Below, one piece after another: positions 1-6,124 of a stretch of DNA of 9,009 nucleotides (its first letter is position 1; every line of letters begins with the position of its first letter). This DNA comes from Bacillota bacterium (GTDB lineage Bacteria; Bacillota; Clostridia; Peptostreptococcales; Anaerovoracaceae), in contig JAFRLD010000213.1 in NCBI GenBank assembly GCA_017431395.1, forward strand, positions 1-9,009, read 5' to 3'. The notes beneath the pieces were generated by a model. It did no database searches. It had not been told where the DNA came from and saw only the letters and a program-made list of their open reading frames with translations. The translations under genes and the position numbers were made by a program.

Positions 1-1
1 A

Positions 2-553
2 GCAACGAACCGCCGGCTGGAGGATATGGTCGAGGAGAAGACGTTCCGAAGGGATCTGTACTACCGGCTGAACGTTTTCCCGATCAACATCCCTTCGCTT
101 GAGGAGAGGCAGGAAGACATCCCGGCGCTGATCGCGCATTTCATGGAGCAATACAATGAGAAGTTCGGGATGGATAAATATATGGACTCTGACGCGGTCG
201 AGTATTTGAAGAACCGCAGCTGGGAAGGTAACATCCGGGAACTGGAGAATGTCATGCAAAGGCTGATGATCTCCAGTCGGACGGACAGCATCACCATGGT
301 GGATGTGTTGAAGGAACTGGATGATTCGATCGCAGGAACCATGGCGATAAACGCAGCGAAGAAGGTCTCTGAAGAAGAAAGGGTGAACCTGACCCAGATG
401 GTCGAGGCCTTCGAGAAGGAACTGGTCCGCGCCGCCTGGGATGAGTACGGATCGACGCGAAAGGCGGCGAAAGCATTGGGCATCAGCCAGACACAATTCG
501 TGCGAAAAAAGACCAAATATGATTTGGACAGAGAGGAAAATCCAACAGGATAG
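2..553 (+). CDS. Sigma-54-dependent transcriptional activator, C-terminal part (5'-truncated by window edge)
   Basis: This is the 3' part of a bacterial enhancer-binding protein that uses ATP hydrolysis to open σ54-RNA polymerase promoters. The reading frame is open from base 2, so 183 residues are visible and the true start lies upstream; the internal ATG at 26 is not a start. Visible AAA+ parts are the sensor I stretch ATNRRL (residues 1-6), the arginine-finger region FRRDLYYRLNV (15-25) and the sensor II motif WEGNIRELEN (74-83). The C-terminus (about 128-175) looks like a TyrR-type helix-turn-helix, with GSTRKAAKALGIS near 150-162. The Walker motifs, GAFTGA loop and any sensory domain are outside the window. 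It sits directly upstream of a lysine-fermentation operon that has a σ54 promoter, so it is probably the dedicated activator. The effector it senses cannot be seen. Family assignment is firm; the target assignment is inferred from position. Confidence 0.93.
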   Translation, partial: ATNRRLEDMVEEKTFRRDLYYRLNVFPINIPSLEERQEDIPALIAHFMEQYNEKFGMDKYMDSDAVEYLKNRSWEGNIRELENVMQRLMISSRTDSITMVDVLKELDDSIAGTMAINAAKKVSEEERVNLTQMVEAFEKELVRAAWDEYGSTRKAAKALGISQTQFVRKKTKYDLDREENPTG

Positions 554-560
554 CAGAAGC

Positions 561-590
561 AGAGCCGCGGCATTCGTGCCGCGGTTTTTT
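561..590 (+). terminator. Rho-independent terminator of the activator gene
   Basis: A perfect 8-bp GC-rich stem, CCGCGGCA (565-572) with TGCCGCGG (577-584), closes on a TTCG tetraloop and is followed by six T (585-590). It starts about 10 bp after the activator stop codon. It should insulate the activator gene from the σ54-controlled operon downstream. Confidence 0.93.
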
Positions 591-617
591 ACTGACATGG
601 CTGCGGGCGGAAAGAGC

Positions 618-635
618 TGAACCTGTAATGAATCG
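618..635 (+). promoter_or_regulatory. Weak upstream candidate activator site (UAS-1b)
   Basis: The 18-bp sequence begins TGAACC and matches the strong dyad at 651-668 at 11 of 18 positions. Its left half is nearly intact and its right half is degenerate. Its centre lies exactly 33 bp, about three helical turns, upstream of the strong dyad, so two activator dimers could bind on the same face of the DNA. Site identity is inferred from repetition and position only. Confidence 0.5.
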
Positions 636-650
636 GAGATTTAGCCGGAA

Positions 651-668
651 TGAACCGATTTCGGTTCG
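651..668 (+). promoter_or_regulatory. Candidate activator binding site (UAS-1a) for the kdd/kam operon
   Basis: TGAACCGATTTCGGTTCG contains a perfect dyad, GAACCGA-TT-TCGGTTC (652-667). It is centred about 128 bp upstream of the -24 GG of the σ54 promoter, a normal distance for an enhancer-type activator acting by DNA looping. A closely similar 18-bp element with the same spacing lies upstream of the second σ54 promoter (8565-8582). A further half-site, GGAACCG, occurs at 687-693. The likely ligand is the TyrR-type activator encoded immediately upstream; this is inference. Confidence 0.65.
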
Positions 669-727
669 ATCTGTGATATGGAAGACGGAACCGAGGGGAT
701 GAGACAGGGGACAATCGTTAAATAAAT

Positions 728-766
728 CACGAAAATAACACGCTTTGACACTTTTTTCACGAAAAC
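728..766 (+). repeat. 9-bp direct repeat in the promoter-upstream AT-rich region
   Basis: TCACGAAAA occurs at 728-736 and again at 758-766, exactly 30 bp apart, in the AT-rich stretch between the candidate activator sites and the σ54 promoter. CACGAAA occurs once more at 817-823, just after the predicted transcription start. The stretch could be a bend or the site of a second DNA-binding protein. No function is demonstrated by the sequence. Confidence 0.4.
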
Positions 767-796
767 CCCGTGCCGGATTTAAAACTGGCACGGGGC
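767..796. repeat. Perfect 9-bp inverted repeat overlapping the -24 element
   Basis: CCCCGTGCC (767-775) is the exact reverse complement of GGCACGGGG (788-796), with 12 bp between the arms. The right arm includes the GGCAC of the σ54 -24 box and the first spacer bases. The arrangement suits an operator that would compete with polymerase binding, or a cruciform. No T-tract follows on the + strand, so it is not an ordinary forward terminator. Confidence 0.6.
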
Positions 797-802
797 TTGC
801 AT
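787..802 (+). promoter_or_regulatory. Sigma-54 (-24/-12) promoter of the kdd-kam operon
   Basis: TGGCACGGGGCTTGCA matches the σ54 consensus TGGCAC-N5-TTGCW at every defined position, with GG at 788-789 and GC at 800-801 in the required phase. Transcription should begin near 813, leaving a leader of about 110 nt before kdd. Such promoters are silent without an activator, which fits the EBP gene upstream and the dyad sites near 618-668. No usable σ70-type promoter was seen in this gap. Confidence 0.93.
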
Positions 803-812
803 TAATTATGAG

Positions 813-923
813 CAACACGAAACTGGTTCAAGAAGATCTGCGGGACCGATATTACCGATATCCTCGGGCCCAGGTCTCACAGACACCAAAACATAGGAAT
901 TCTATTTAAGGAGGAAACACACA
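813..923 (+). other. Predicted 5' leader of the kdd mRNA, with a small foldable element and strong RBS
   Basis: The leader runs from the inferred start site to the kdd ATG. It contains a tandem octamer, ACCGATAT at 845-852 and 854-861. The surrounding bases can pair GGG/CCC (842-844 with 869-871) plus CCGA/TCGG (846-849 with 864-867) around one A-G mismatch, or alternatively GATAT/ATATC (848-852 with 858-862). Nothing resembles the lysine or cobalamin riboswitch cores. AAGGAGG at 908-914, nine bases before the ATG, is a strong ribosome binding site. Confidence 0.4.
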
Positions 924-1991
924 ATGAAAAAAGGTAATCCGTTCGGAACACACAGAGTCATCGAGCCTAAGGGAATCCTGCCGCAGCCGGCAGATAAGAT
1001 CGACAACACAATGGAGATCTATGACAACGAAGTCCTGATCGATGTAATCACACTGAATATCGACTCCGCGTCCTTCACAGAGATCGTTAGAAGAGTCTGT
1101 GACGGCAAGAAGCCGGTCGACATCGATGGTGATGAGGCTGAGATGGCAAAGGTCAAGGCTAAGATGCTGGAGATCGTTGAGAACGCTGGCAAGCACAAGA
1201 ATCCGTGGACCGGTTCCGGCGGCATGCTGATCGGTACCGTTAAGGAAGTCGGACCGGCTTACGTTGGCGACCTGAAGGTCGGCGACAAGATCGCTACACT
1301 GGTTTCCCTGTCCCTGACTCCGCTGGTCATCGAAGAGATCCACGAGATGAGACCGGCGATCGACCAGGTCGACATCACTGGCCAGGCGATCCTGTTCCAG
1401 AGCGGCATCTATGCTAAGCTGCCGGATGACATGCCGGAAGGTCTGGCTCTGTCCGCACTGGACGTTGCAGGTGCTCCTGCGCAGGCTGCTAAGCTGACTC
1501 GCCCTGGAGATACCGTTCTGGTTATCGGTGGTGGCGGCAAGTCCGGACTGCTGTGCCTGTATGAGGCTAAGAAGATGGCTGGCGTTACCGGCAAGGTCAT
1601 CTGCGCTGCAGGATCCCAGAAGTCCGAAGACAGAGCAAGAAAGCTCGACCTGGCGGATGAATACTTCCACATGGATGCAACCGATGCAGTCGGTATGTAT
1701 GAGAAGATCATGGAGCTGACCGACGGACAGCTGTGTGACGTTGTTATCAACTGCGTATCCATCGAGAACACAGAGATGGGCTCCATCCTGACATGTAAGG
1801 ATGACGGCGTTGTTTACTTCTTCTCCATGGCAACCAGCTTCACCAAGGCTGCTCTGGGTGCAGAGGGCGTTGGCAAGGACGTCAACATGATGATCGGCAA
1901 TGGCTACACCAAGGGCCATGCAGAGATCACCCTGCAGGTGCTGAGAGAGCATCAGGGCCTCAGAGACCTGTTCGCGGAGATGTATGCGTAA
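924..1991 (+). CDS. kdd: L-erythro-3,5-diaminohexanoate dehydrogenase
   Basis: Kdd is a cytosolic NAD(P)-dependent enzyme (EC 1.4.1.11) that oxidatively deaminates 3,5-diaminohexanoate to 5-amino-3-oxohexanoate in lysine fermentation. The 355-residue protein begins MKKGNPFGTHRVIEP, which I recognise as typical of Kdd. It has an N-terminal MDR-like substrate domain and a central Rossmann fold, with the glycine-rich nucleotide loop VIGGGGKSG at about residues 200-208. The ATG at 924 is fixed by AAGGAGG at 908-914. It is the first gene after the σ54 promoter. Codon choice is very biased, as in a highly expressed gene: eight of nine arginines use AGA and leucine is almost always CTG. It is separated from kamA by a 146-bp spacer containing hairpins, so it may be expressed in excess of downstream genes. 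Kce, which acts on its product, is not in the window. Confidence 0.96.
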   Translation: MKKGNPFGTHRVIEPKGILPQPADKIDNTMEIYDNEVLIDVITLNIDSASFTEIVRRVCDGKKPVDIDGDEAEMAKVKAKMLEIVENAGKHKNPWTGSGGMLIGTVKEVGPAYVGDLKVGDKIATLVSLSLTPLVIEEIHEMRPAIDQVDITGQAILFQSGIYAKLPDDMPEGLALSALDVAGAPAQAAKLTRPGDTVLVIGGGGKSGLLCLYEAKKMAGVTGKVICAAGSQKSEDRARKLDLADEYFHMDATDAVGMYEKIMELTDGQLCDVVINCVSIENTEMGSILTCKDDGVVYFFSMATSFTKAALGAEGVGKDVNMMIGNGYTKGHAEITLQVLREHQGLRDLFAEMYA

Positions 1992-2038
1992 TCCGACATC
2001 TAAGCAAAAGCTGGTCGGACATAGATCATGAATATTCA

Positions 2039-2093
2039 GGCCGGAGCATCGGGGGAATCCCGGGCTCCGGTTTCACCCCGTTTTAAGAGGGGT
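2039..2093 (+). terminator. Intercistronic hairpins between kdd and kamA (possible partial terminator or mRNA-processing element)
   Basis: CCGGAGC (2041-2047) pairs with GCTCCGG (2064-2070), and an inner CGGG/CCCG stem (2050-2053 with 2058-2061 region) continues the helix around a small loop. Only a broken T-rich stretch follows (TTTCACCCCGTTTT). A second small stem, ACCCC/GGGGT (2075-2079 with 2089-2093), comes next. Because kamA has no visible promoter of its own, complete termination is unlikely. Partial termination or 3'-end protection of kdd mRNA is more plausible. Confidence 0.5.
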
Positions 2094-2137
2094 ACCAAAC
2101 CCAAAAGAAGAGTAAGAGTTTGAGGAGGTTAGACACT

Positions 2138-3397
2138 ATGGCAATCAGAAACTGGAAAGAGATTCCTTTATTTAAGGATGTTACTGACGAACAATGGAAT
2201 GACTGGCATTGGCAGGTTGCGAACCGTCTGCACACAGTAGAACAGATCAAGCAGGTCGTGAACCTGACACCGGAAGAAGAAGCGGATATCGAGAAGGTCA
2301 TCAACGGCTTCCGCGTCGGCATCACCCCGTACTATGCATCCCTGATGGATCCGGACGACAAGAGCTGCCCGGTCAGAATGCAGGCTGTACCGGTCCTGGC
2401 AGAACTGCACCAGTCGGATGCAGATATGCTCGACCCGCTGCATGAGGATGAAGACTCCCCGGCTCCGGGACTGACCCACAGATATCCGGACAGAGTTCTG
2501 TTCCTGATCACAGACCAGTGCTCCATGTACTGCAGACACTGCACCAGAAGAAGACTGGCAGGAGAGACCGATGGAGCCAGAAGCATGGATGACATCAACG
2601 CTTGCATCGACTACATCAAAAGAACTCCGGTCGTAAGAGACGTCCTGCTTTCCGGTGGAGATGCTCTTTGTGTCGAGGACGAAGTTCTGGAATACATCAT
2701 CAGTGAGCTGAGAAAGATCGATCACGTTGAGATCGTTCGTATCGGATCGAGAACCCCGGTCGTTATGCCGCAGAGAATCACAGATGATCTGTGCAACATG
2801 CTGAAGAAGTATCATCCGATCTGGCTGAACACACACTTCAACCATCCGAAGGAAATGACTCCGGAAGCGATGGAAGCCTGCCGCAAGCTGGCGGATGCCG
2901 GTATCCCGCTCGGAAACCAGAGCGTACTGCTCAGAGGAGTCAACGATGACGTTCATGTCATGAGGAACCTGATGCAACATCTGGTCAAGAACAGAGTTCG
3001 TCCGTACTACATCTATCAGTGCGACCTGTCACTTGGCATCGAGCACTTCCGTACACCTGTATCGAAGGGCATCGAGATCATCGAGGGACTCAGAGGCCAT
3101 ACCTCCGGTTATGCAGTCCCGACCTTTGTCGTAGACGCTCCGGGAGGCGGCGGCAAGACTCCGGTCATGCCTCAGTACGTCATTTCCCAGACACCGGGCA
3201 AGGTGATCCTGAGAAACTACGAAGGCGTTATCACGACCTATACCGAGCCGCGTCATCTGCCGGATCTGCAGTGCAGCTATGAGAACTGCAAGGACGCTGA
3301 GACCTACAAGTATGAAGGCGTTGCCGGTCTGCAGCAGGGACTGCGGATGGCTATGGAGCCGATGGGCCTCCTGCGTCACGAGCGGAACAAGAAATAA
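2138..3397 (+). CDS. kamA: Lysine 2,3-aminomutase (radical SAM, PLP)
   Basis: KamA converts L-lysine to L-beta-lysine (EC 5.4.3.2), the entry step of the pathway, using a [4Fe-4S] cluster, S-adenosylmethionine and PLP. The 419-residue protein aligns with the C. subterminale enzyme, from memory, almost throughout with a +3 offset. The radical-SAM motif is C128-SMY-C132-RH-C135. The PLP lysine is K340 in GGGGKTP. Substrate-contact equivalents R137, D296 and D333 are present. I chose ATG 2138 because GAGGAGG ends at 2128, nine bases upstream; the in-frame TTG at 2120 overlaps that site. The structural zinc ligands known in C. subterminale (C268, C375, C377, C380) are not conserved: the first is D271 here, and the CxCxxC is replaced by C379-x4-C384. 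Codon bias is strong, as in kdd, suggesting high expression. Confidence 0.98.
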   Translation: MAIRNWKEIPLFKDVTDEQWNDWHWQVANRLHTVEQIKQVVNLTPEEEADIEKVINGFRVGITPYYASLMDPDDKSCPVRMQAVPVLAELHQSDADMLDPLHEDEDSPAPGLTHRYPDRVLFLITDQCSMYCRHCTRRRLAGETDGARSMDDINACIDYIKRTPVVRDVLLSGGDALCVEDEVLEYIISELRKIDHVEIVRIGSRTPVVMPQRITDDLCNMLKKYHPIWLNTHFNHPKEMTPEAMEACRKLADAGIPLGNQSVLLRGVNDDVHVMRNLMQHLVKNRVRPYYIYQCDLSLGIEHFRTPVSKGIEIIEGLRGHTSGYAVPTFVVDAPGGGGKTPVMPQYVISQTPGKVILRNYEGVITTYTEPRHLPDLQCSYENCKDAETYKYEGVAGLQQGLRMAMEPMGLLRHERNKK

Positions 3398-3429
3398 TCC
3401 GGCTTCGTTAAGAAAGAAAAACGACAACT

Positions 3430-4440
3430 ATGCTGTATGAACTGTCACAAAGTTACAAAAGAATAGCCATCGTGGGCATGGCTAAGAATGCCGGCAAGAC
3501 CACCACCCTGAACTATTTCCTTGAAGAGGCGATGGATGAGGAAATGGTCGTCGGCGTCACGTCCACCGGCAGAGACGGAGAACGGACGGACCTTGTGACA
3601 GGTACAGATAAACCAAGCATCTGGCTCGAAGAGGACACGCTCGTATCGGTCCCGGTCCAGCTCTATGATCTGGCGGATGCAGGACTTGAGATCCTGCGAA
3701 AGACCGAATACGGCACCTCCCTCGGCCCGATCCTGCTCTGCAGAGTAGCGAACTCCGGGTTCGTACAGGTCGCAGGACCTGTGATCAATTCCCAGCATGA
3801 ATCGCTGTGCAGGGAAATGATTGGAGCGGGAGCGGAAGTCGTTCTGATCGATGGGGCGATCGACCGAAAATCGATCGCAGCACCGGAGACATCCGATGCG
3901 ATCATCCTGTCGACGGGCGCGGTGATCTCGAGACAGATGAACACCGTCATCGAGGAAACGGCCCACACGGTGGGGCTTTACAGATTGCCCCGCCTGGAAG
4001 AGGGTCCTGTACGTGAGGGGCTCGAGAAATTCCGGGATGACGATAAGATCCTGTTGGCAGAGGGTGGAGAGATCCGCCATCTTGACCTCAGGACCGGCCT
4101 GGGAGCGGGAAAAATACTGGCGGCAACGATTGGTAAGGATGTAAGTCATGTTTTTCTCCCGGGAGCGTTCACGCCGGGGTCGATCGATGGGATCGACCCC
4201 AGGACGATGCGCGAGCTGACCTTTGTATTGAAGGACCCGACGAAGATATTCTTCCCACCGTCATTATGGAGAAAAATGTGCAAGTGGGGGCTGAACGTCA
4301 AAGTTCTTGAGAATATCAATGTCGCAGCGGTGACCGTCAATCCGACGTCGCCGCAGGGCTACCGGTTCGATCAGCAGCAGCTGGTCGAGGGCGTGCAGAG
4401 GGCTTTGCCGGATATTCCGGTCATCGATGTCATGGCATGA
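3430..4440 (+). CDS. kamB: Lysine 5,6-aminomutase reactivase subunit KamB (P-loop protein)
   Basis: This 336-residue P-loop protein belongs to a family found in lysine-fermentation operons and annotated as the KamB subunit of a lysine 5,6-aminomutase reactivase. The nucleotide-binding loop GMAKNAGKTT is at residues 16-25, so the start cannot lie much further downstream. No membrane segment or signal peptide is seen. Its role is inferred from context: with KamC it would use ATP to restore B12 mutase that has been inactivated during turnover. It starts 32 bp after kamA and has only a weak purine-rich sequence (AAGAAAG near 3410-3416) instead of the AGGAGG-type sites of its neighbours. Its arginine codons are a mix of CGA, CGG, CGC, CGT, AGG and AGA, unlike kdd. 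Both features suggest low, sub-stoichiometric synthesis. The family call is good; the biochemical mechanism is not shown by the sequence. Confidence 0.83.
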   Translation: MLYELSQSYKRIAIVGMAKNAGKTTTLNYFLEEAMDEEMVVGVTSTGRDGERTDLVTGTDKPSIWLEEDTLVSVPVQLYDLADAGLEILRKTEYGTSLGPILLCRVANSGFVQVAGPVINSQHESLCREMIGAGAEVVLIDGAIDRKSIAAPETSDAIILSTGAVISRQMNTVIEETAHTVGLYRLPRLEEGPVREGLEKFRDDDKILLAEGGEIRHLDLRTGLGAGKILAATIGKDVSHVFLPGAFTPGSIDGIDPRTMRELTFVLKDPTKIFFPPSLWRKMCKWGLNVKVLENINVAAVTVNPTSPQGYRFDQQQLVEGVQRALPDIPVIDVMA

Positions 4441-4453
4441 GTAAGGAGACAAA

Positions 4454-6085
4454 ATGATTGACGCAATGCTGGCAACTGAAAAAGTCAGACGCGAAACGGG
4501 CCTCGCCCATGTCTTCGCCTCGCTGAACATTCTGACCCCATACGGCCAGAAACAGCTTCGCGAACTGAAGCCATTTTTCCCGGGCCAGGAAGAGCAGCTA
4601 AAGGAAGAGTTTGAGCGAACCGAGAAGATCGGTGAGATCATCGCGAGAGATGCACGCCGGACAGGCGAGCTCAAAGAGACCCTCATGCTGGTCAAAGACA
4701 ACACCCTGTCGATCGAAAAGAGCAAAGACAGCGTACTGACAGTGGTGGAACTTTTCGAGCTTAAAGTCCTGCTTCTGCAGATGGAAAAGATCCGGAAAAT
4801 GGATGAAACAGAGCATTTTCCGCCGGAGTTCGTACCGTATGATGTGACGCCGCTGCTGGACCGGCTGGATCCGGACGGCGGACGGATCAGTACCTTCTTC
4901 ATTTATGACAGTTTCTCTGAAACTCTGGCTGATCTGAGACGGCGGCGCAAGGAAGCGGAGCGGCAGATCCGGAAACTCCAGAAGCAGAAAGCGACCTGGC
5001 TGCGAAAAAAAGACGGGATCGCCCTGACACCGAAGTTTGAGATACAGGTGAGCAAGGCGGACCGCGATCGTATAAAAATGATAGAAGAGAACCCCGCGTT
5101 AGAGAAGGCGGGGGAAGACTACATGTCGATCACCTGGCGTCTGGCCGGTGATGAAGAGACCGACCGATATACCCGTGAAGTCGAAGAATGCACGGAACAG
5201 ATCGAGCGGGAGGAATACAAGGTCAGACGCTGGTTGTCGGCACATGTGGGCGGTCACCGGAAGGCGCTGCTTGAAGCGACCCGGAAGATCGGGGCGCTGG
5301 ACATGGCCATCGCGAAGGCAGAATATGCTAAGGAGCATGACTGCTGCATTCCGGAGATCCCCCTGGAGCATGAGATCGCATTTACGGACGGAAGACACCT
5401 TCAGGTCGAAGAAGTCCTGAAGAAGGACGGAAGCGAGTATTGCCCGATCTCGATCGAGCTCGCGGACGGTGTCACCTGTATCACCGGCGCCAACATGGGC
5501 GGCAAGACCATCTCGCTGAAGCTGGTGGGTCTTGTAACGCTGATGGCGCAGTACGGGCTGCCGGTCCCGTGCAAGGCCGCACGGATCGGACTTTGCAGCA
5601 GCGTACGGATCCTGATCGGGGACAGTCAGTCCATCGAGCGGGGGCTGTCCAGCTTCGGAAGCGAAATGGAAGAGCTGAAGAAGATGCTGGACGAAAGCGA
5701 AGATCGTGCCCTGCTCCTGATCGATGAGATCGCCAGTGGAACCAATCCTTCGGAAGGGCTGGCGCTGACGAGAGCGATCATCGATCATCTGAAACAAGAA
5801 GCGTTCATCACGCTGATCACGACCCATTTCGAACGGTTTTCGGAGGGGAGTGAGATCGTCAACCTGCAGGTCACCGGGTTGGCGAACGCAGACCTGTCCC
5901 AGCTGGACACCCAGCTAAAAGCGGCAGATGGGCGAGAACGGGTGGGAGTGATCCGCCGGTTCATGGACTACCGTCTGCAGCGTGTGGATGGTAAGGCAGA
6001 TGTCCCGCACGATGCGCTTCACATCGCGCAGATGCTCGGCATCGGAAGTGACATAATCAATAAAGCGAAAGATTATCTGAGATAA
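4454..6085 (+). CDS. kamC: Lysine 5,6-aminomutase reactivase ATPase KamC (MutS-like)
   Basis: KamC is a 543-residue protein with a MutS-type ATPase core. Walker A, GANMGGKT, is at residues 345-352. The ABC-like region S-IERGLSSFGSEME is near 390-405. Walker B, LLLIDE, ends at D424-E425, and the switch histidine H458 follows in ITTH. The N-terminal half is charged and helical, with a likely coiled coil around 155-190 and 255-280, resembling the MutS core/lever region. The mismatch-recognition domain of MutS1 and the C-terminal Smr nuclease of MutS2 are both absent, so it is not a mismatch-repair enzyme. The neighbours kamB, kamD and kamE indicate the reactivase ATPase for the adenosylcobalamin mutase. 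It starts 13 bp after kamB, with TAAGGAG at 4442-4447. Codon use is relaxed and CGG/CGA-rich, as in kamB, suggesting lower expression than the catalytic genes. Confidence 0.87.
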   Translation: MIDAMLATEKVRRETGLAHVFASLNILTPYGQKQLRELKPFFPGQEEQLKEEFERTEKIGEIIARDARRTGELKETLMLVKDNTLSIEKSKDSVLTVVELFELKVLLLQMEKIRKMDETEHFPPEFVPYDVTPLLDRLDPDGGRISTFFIYDSFSETLADLRRRRKEAERQIRKLQKQKATWLRKKDGIALTPKFEIQVSKADRDRIKMIEENPALEKAGEDYMSITWRLAGDEETDRYTREVEECTEQIEREEYKVRRWLSAHVGGHRKALLEATRKIGALDMAIAKAEYAKEHDCCIPEIPLEHEIAFTDGRHLQVEEVLKKDGSEYCPISIELADGVTCITGANMGGKTISLKLVGLVTLMAQYGLPVPCKAARIGLCSSVRILIGDSQSIERGLSSFGSEMEELKKMLDESEDRALLLIDEIASGTNPSEGLALTRAIIDHLKQEAFITLITTHFERFSEGSEIVNLQVTGLANADLSQLDTQLKAADGRERVGVIRRFMDYRLQRVDGKADVPHDALHIAQMLGIGSDIINKAKDYLR

Positions 6086-6124
6086 AGGCTATCTAAGAAG
6101 TATCTGTAGTAAAGGAGAAGAAGG

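Noticed and set aside
26..28. ATG at 26 as the activator start
   Set aside because: The frame is open to the window edge, and the residues before it (ATNRRLED) are conserved sensor I sequence, so the gene begins outside the window.
746..774. TTGACA at 746-751 as the -35 of a σ70-type promoter
   Set aside because: At 16-18 bp downstream the sequence is GC-rich (CCCCGTGCC) with nothing like TATAAT, while a full σ54 promoter lies just beyond.
483..818. Antisense open frame covering the 554-818 gap
   Set aside because: It crosses the activator terminator and the σ54 promoter, has no ribosome binding site and encodes no recognisable protein.
893..905. ATAG/CTAT hairpin just before the kdd ribosome binding site
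   Set aside because: Only four A/T-rich base pairs; too weak to support a regulatory claim.
813..923. Lysine or cobalamin riboswitch in the kdd leader
   Set aside because: The leader is too short for the lysine riboswitch fold and shows neither its multi-helix core nor a B12-box-like sequence.
906..1952. Long antisense open frame opposite kdd, and similar long antisense frames opposite kamA, kamB, kamC, kamD and kamE
   Set aside because: They mirror strongly codon-biased genes, have no ribosome binding sites or recognisable domains, and oppose genes with intact catalytic motifs.
2120..2137. TTG start for KamA adding six residues
   Set aside because: The added codons coincide with the AGGAGG ribosome binding site that serves ATG 2138, and the ATG start matches the length of known KamA.
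4454..6085. KamC as a DNA mismatch-repair MutS1 or MutS2 protein
   Set aside because: It has the ATPase core only, without the mismatch-binding N-terminus or Smr domain, and is embedded among aminomutase genes.
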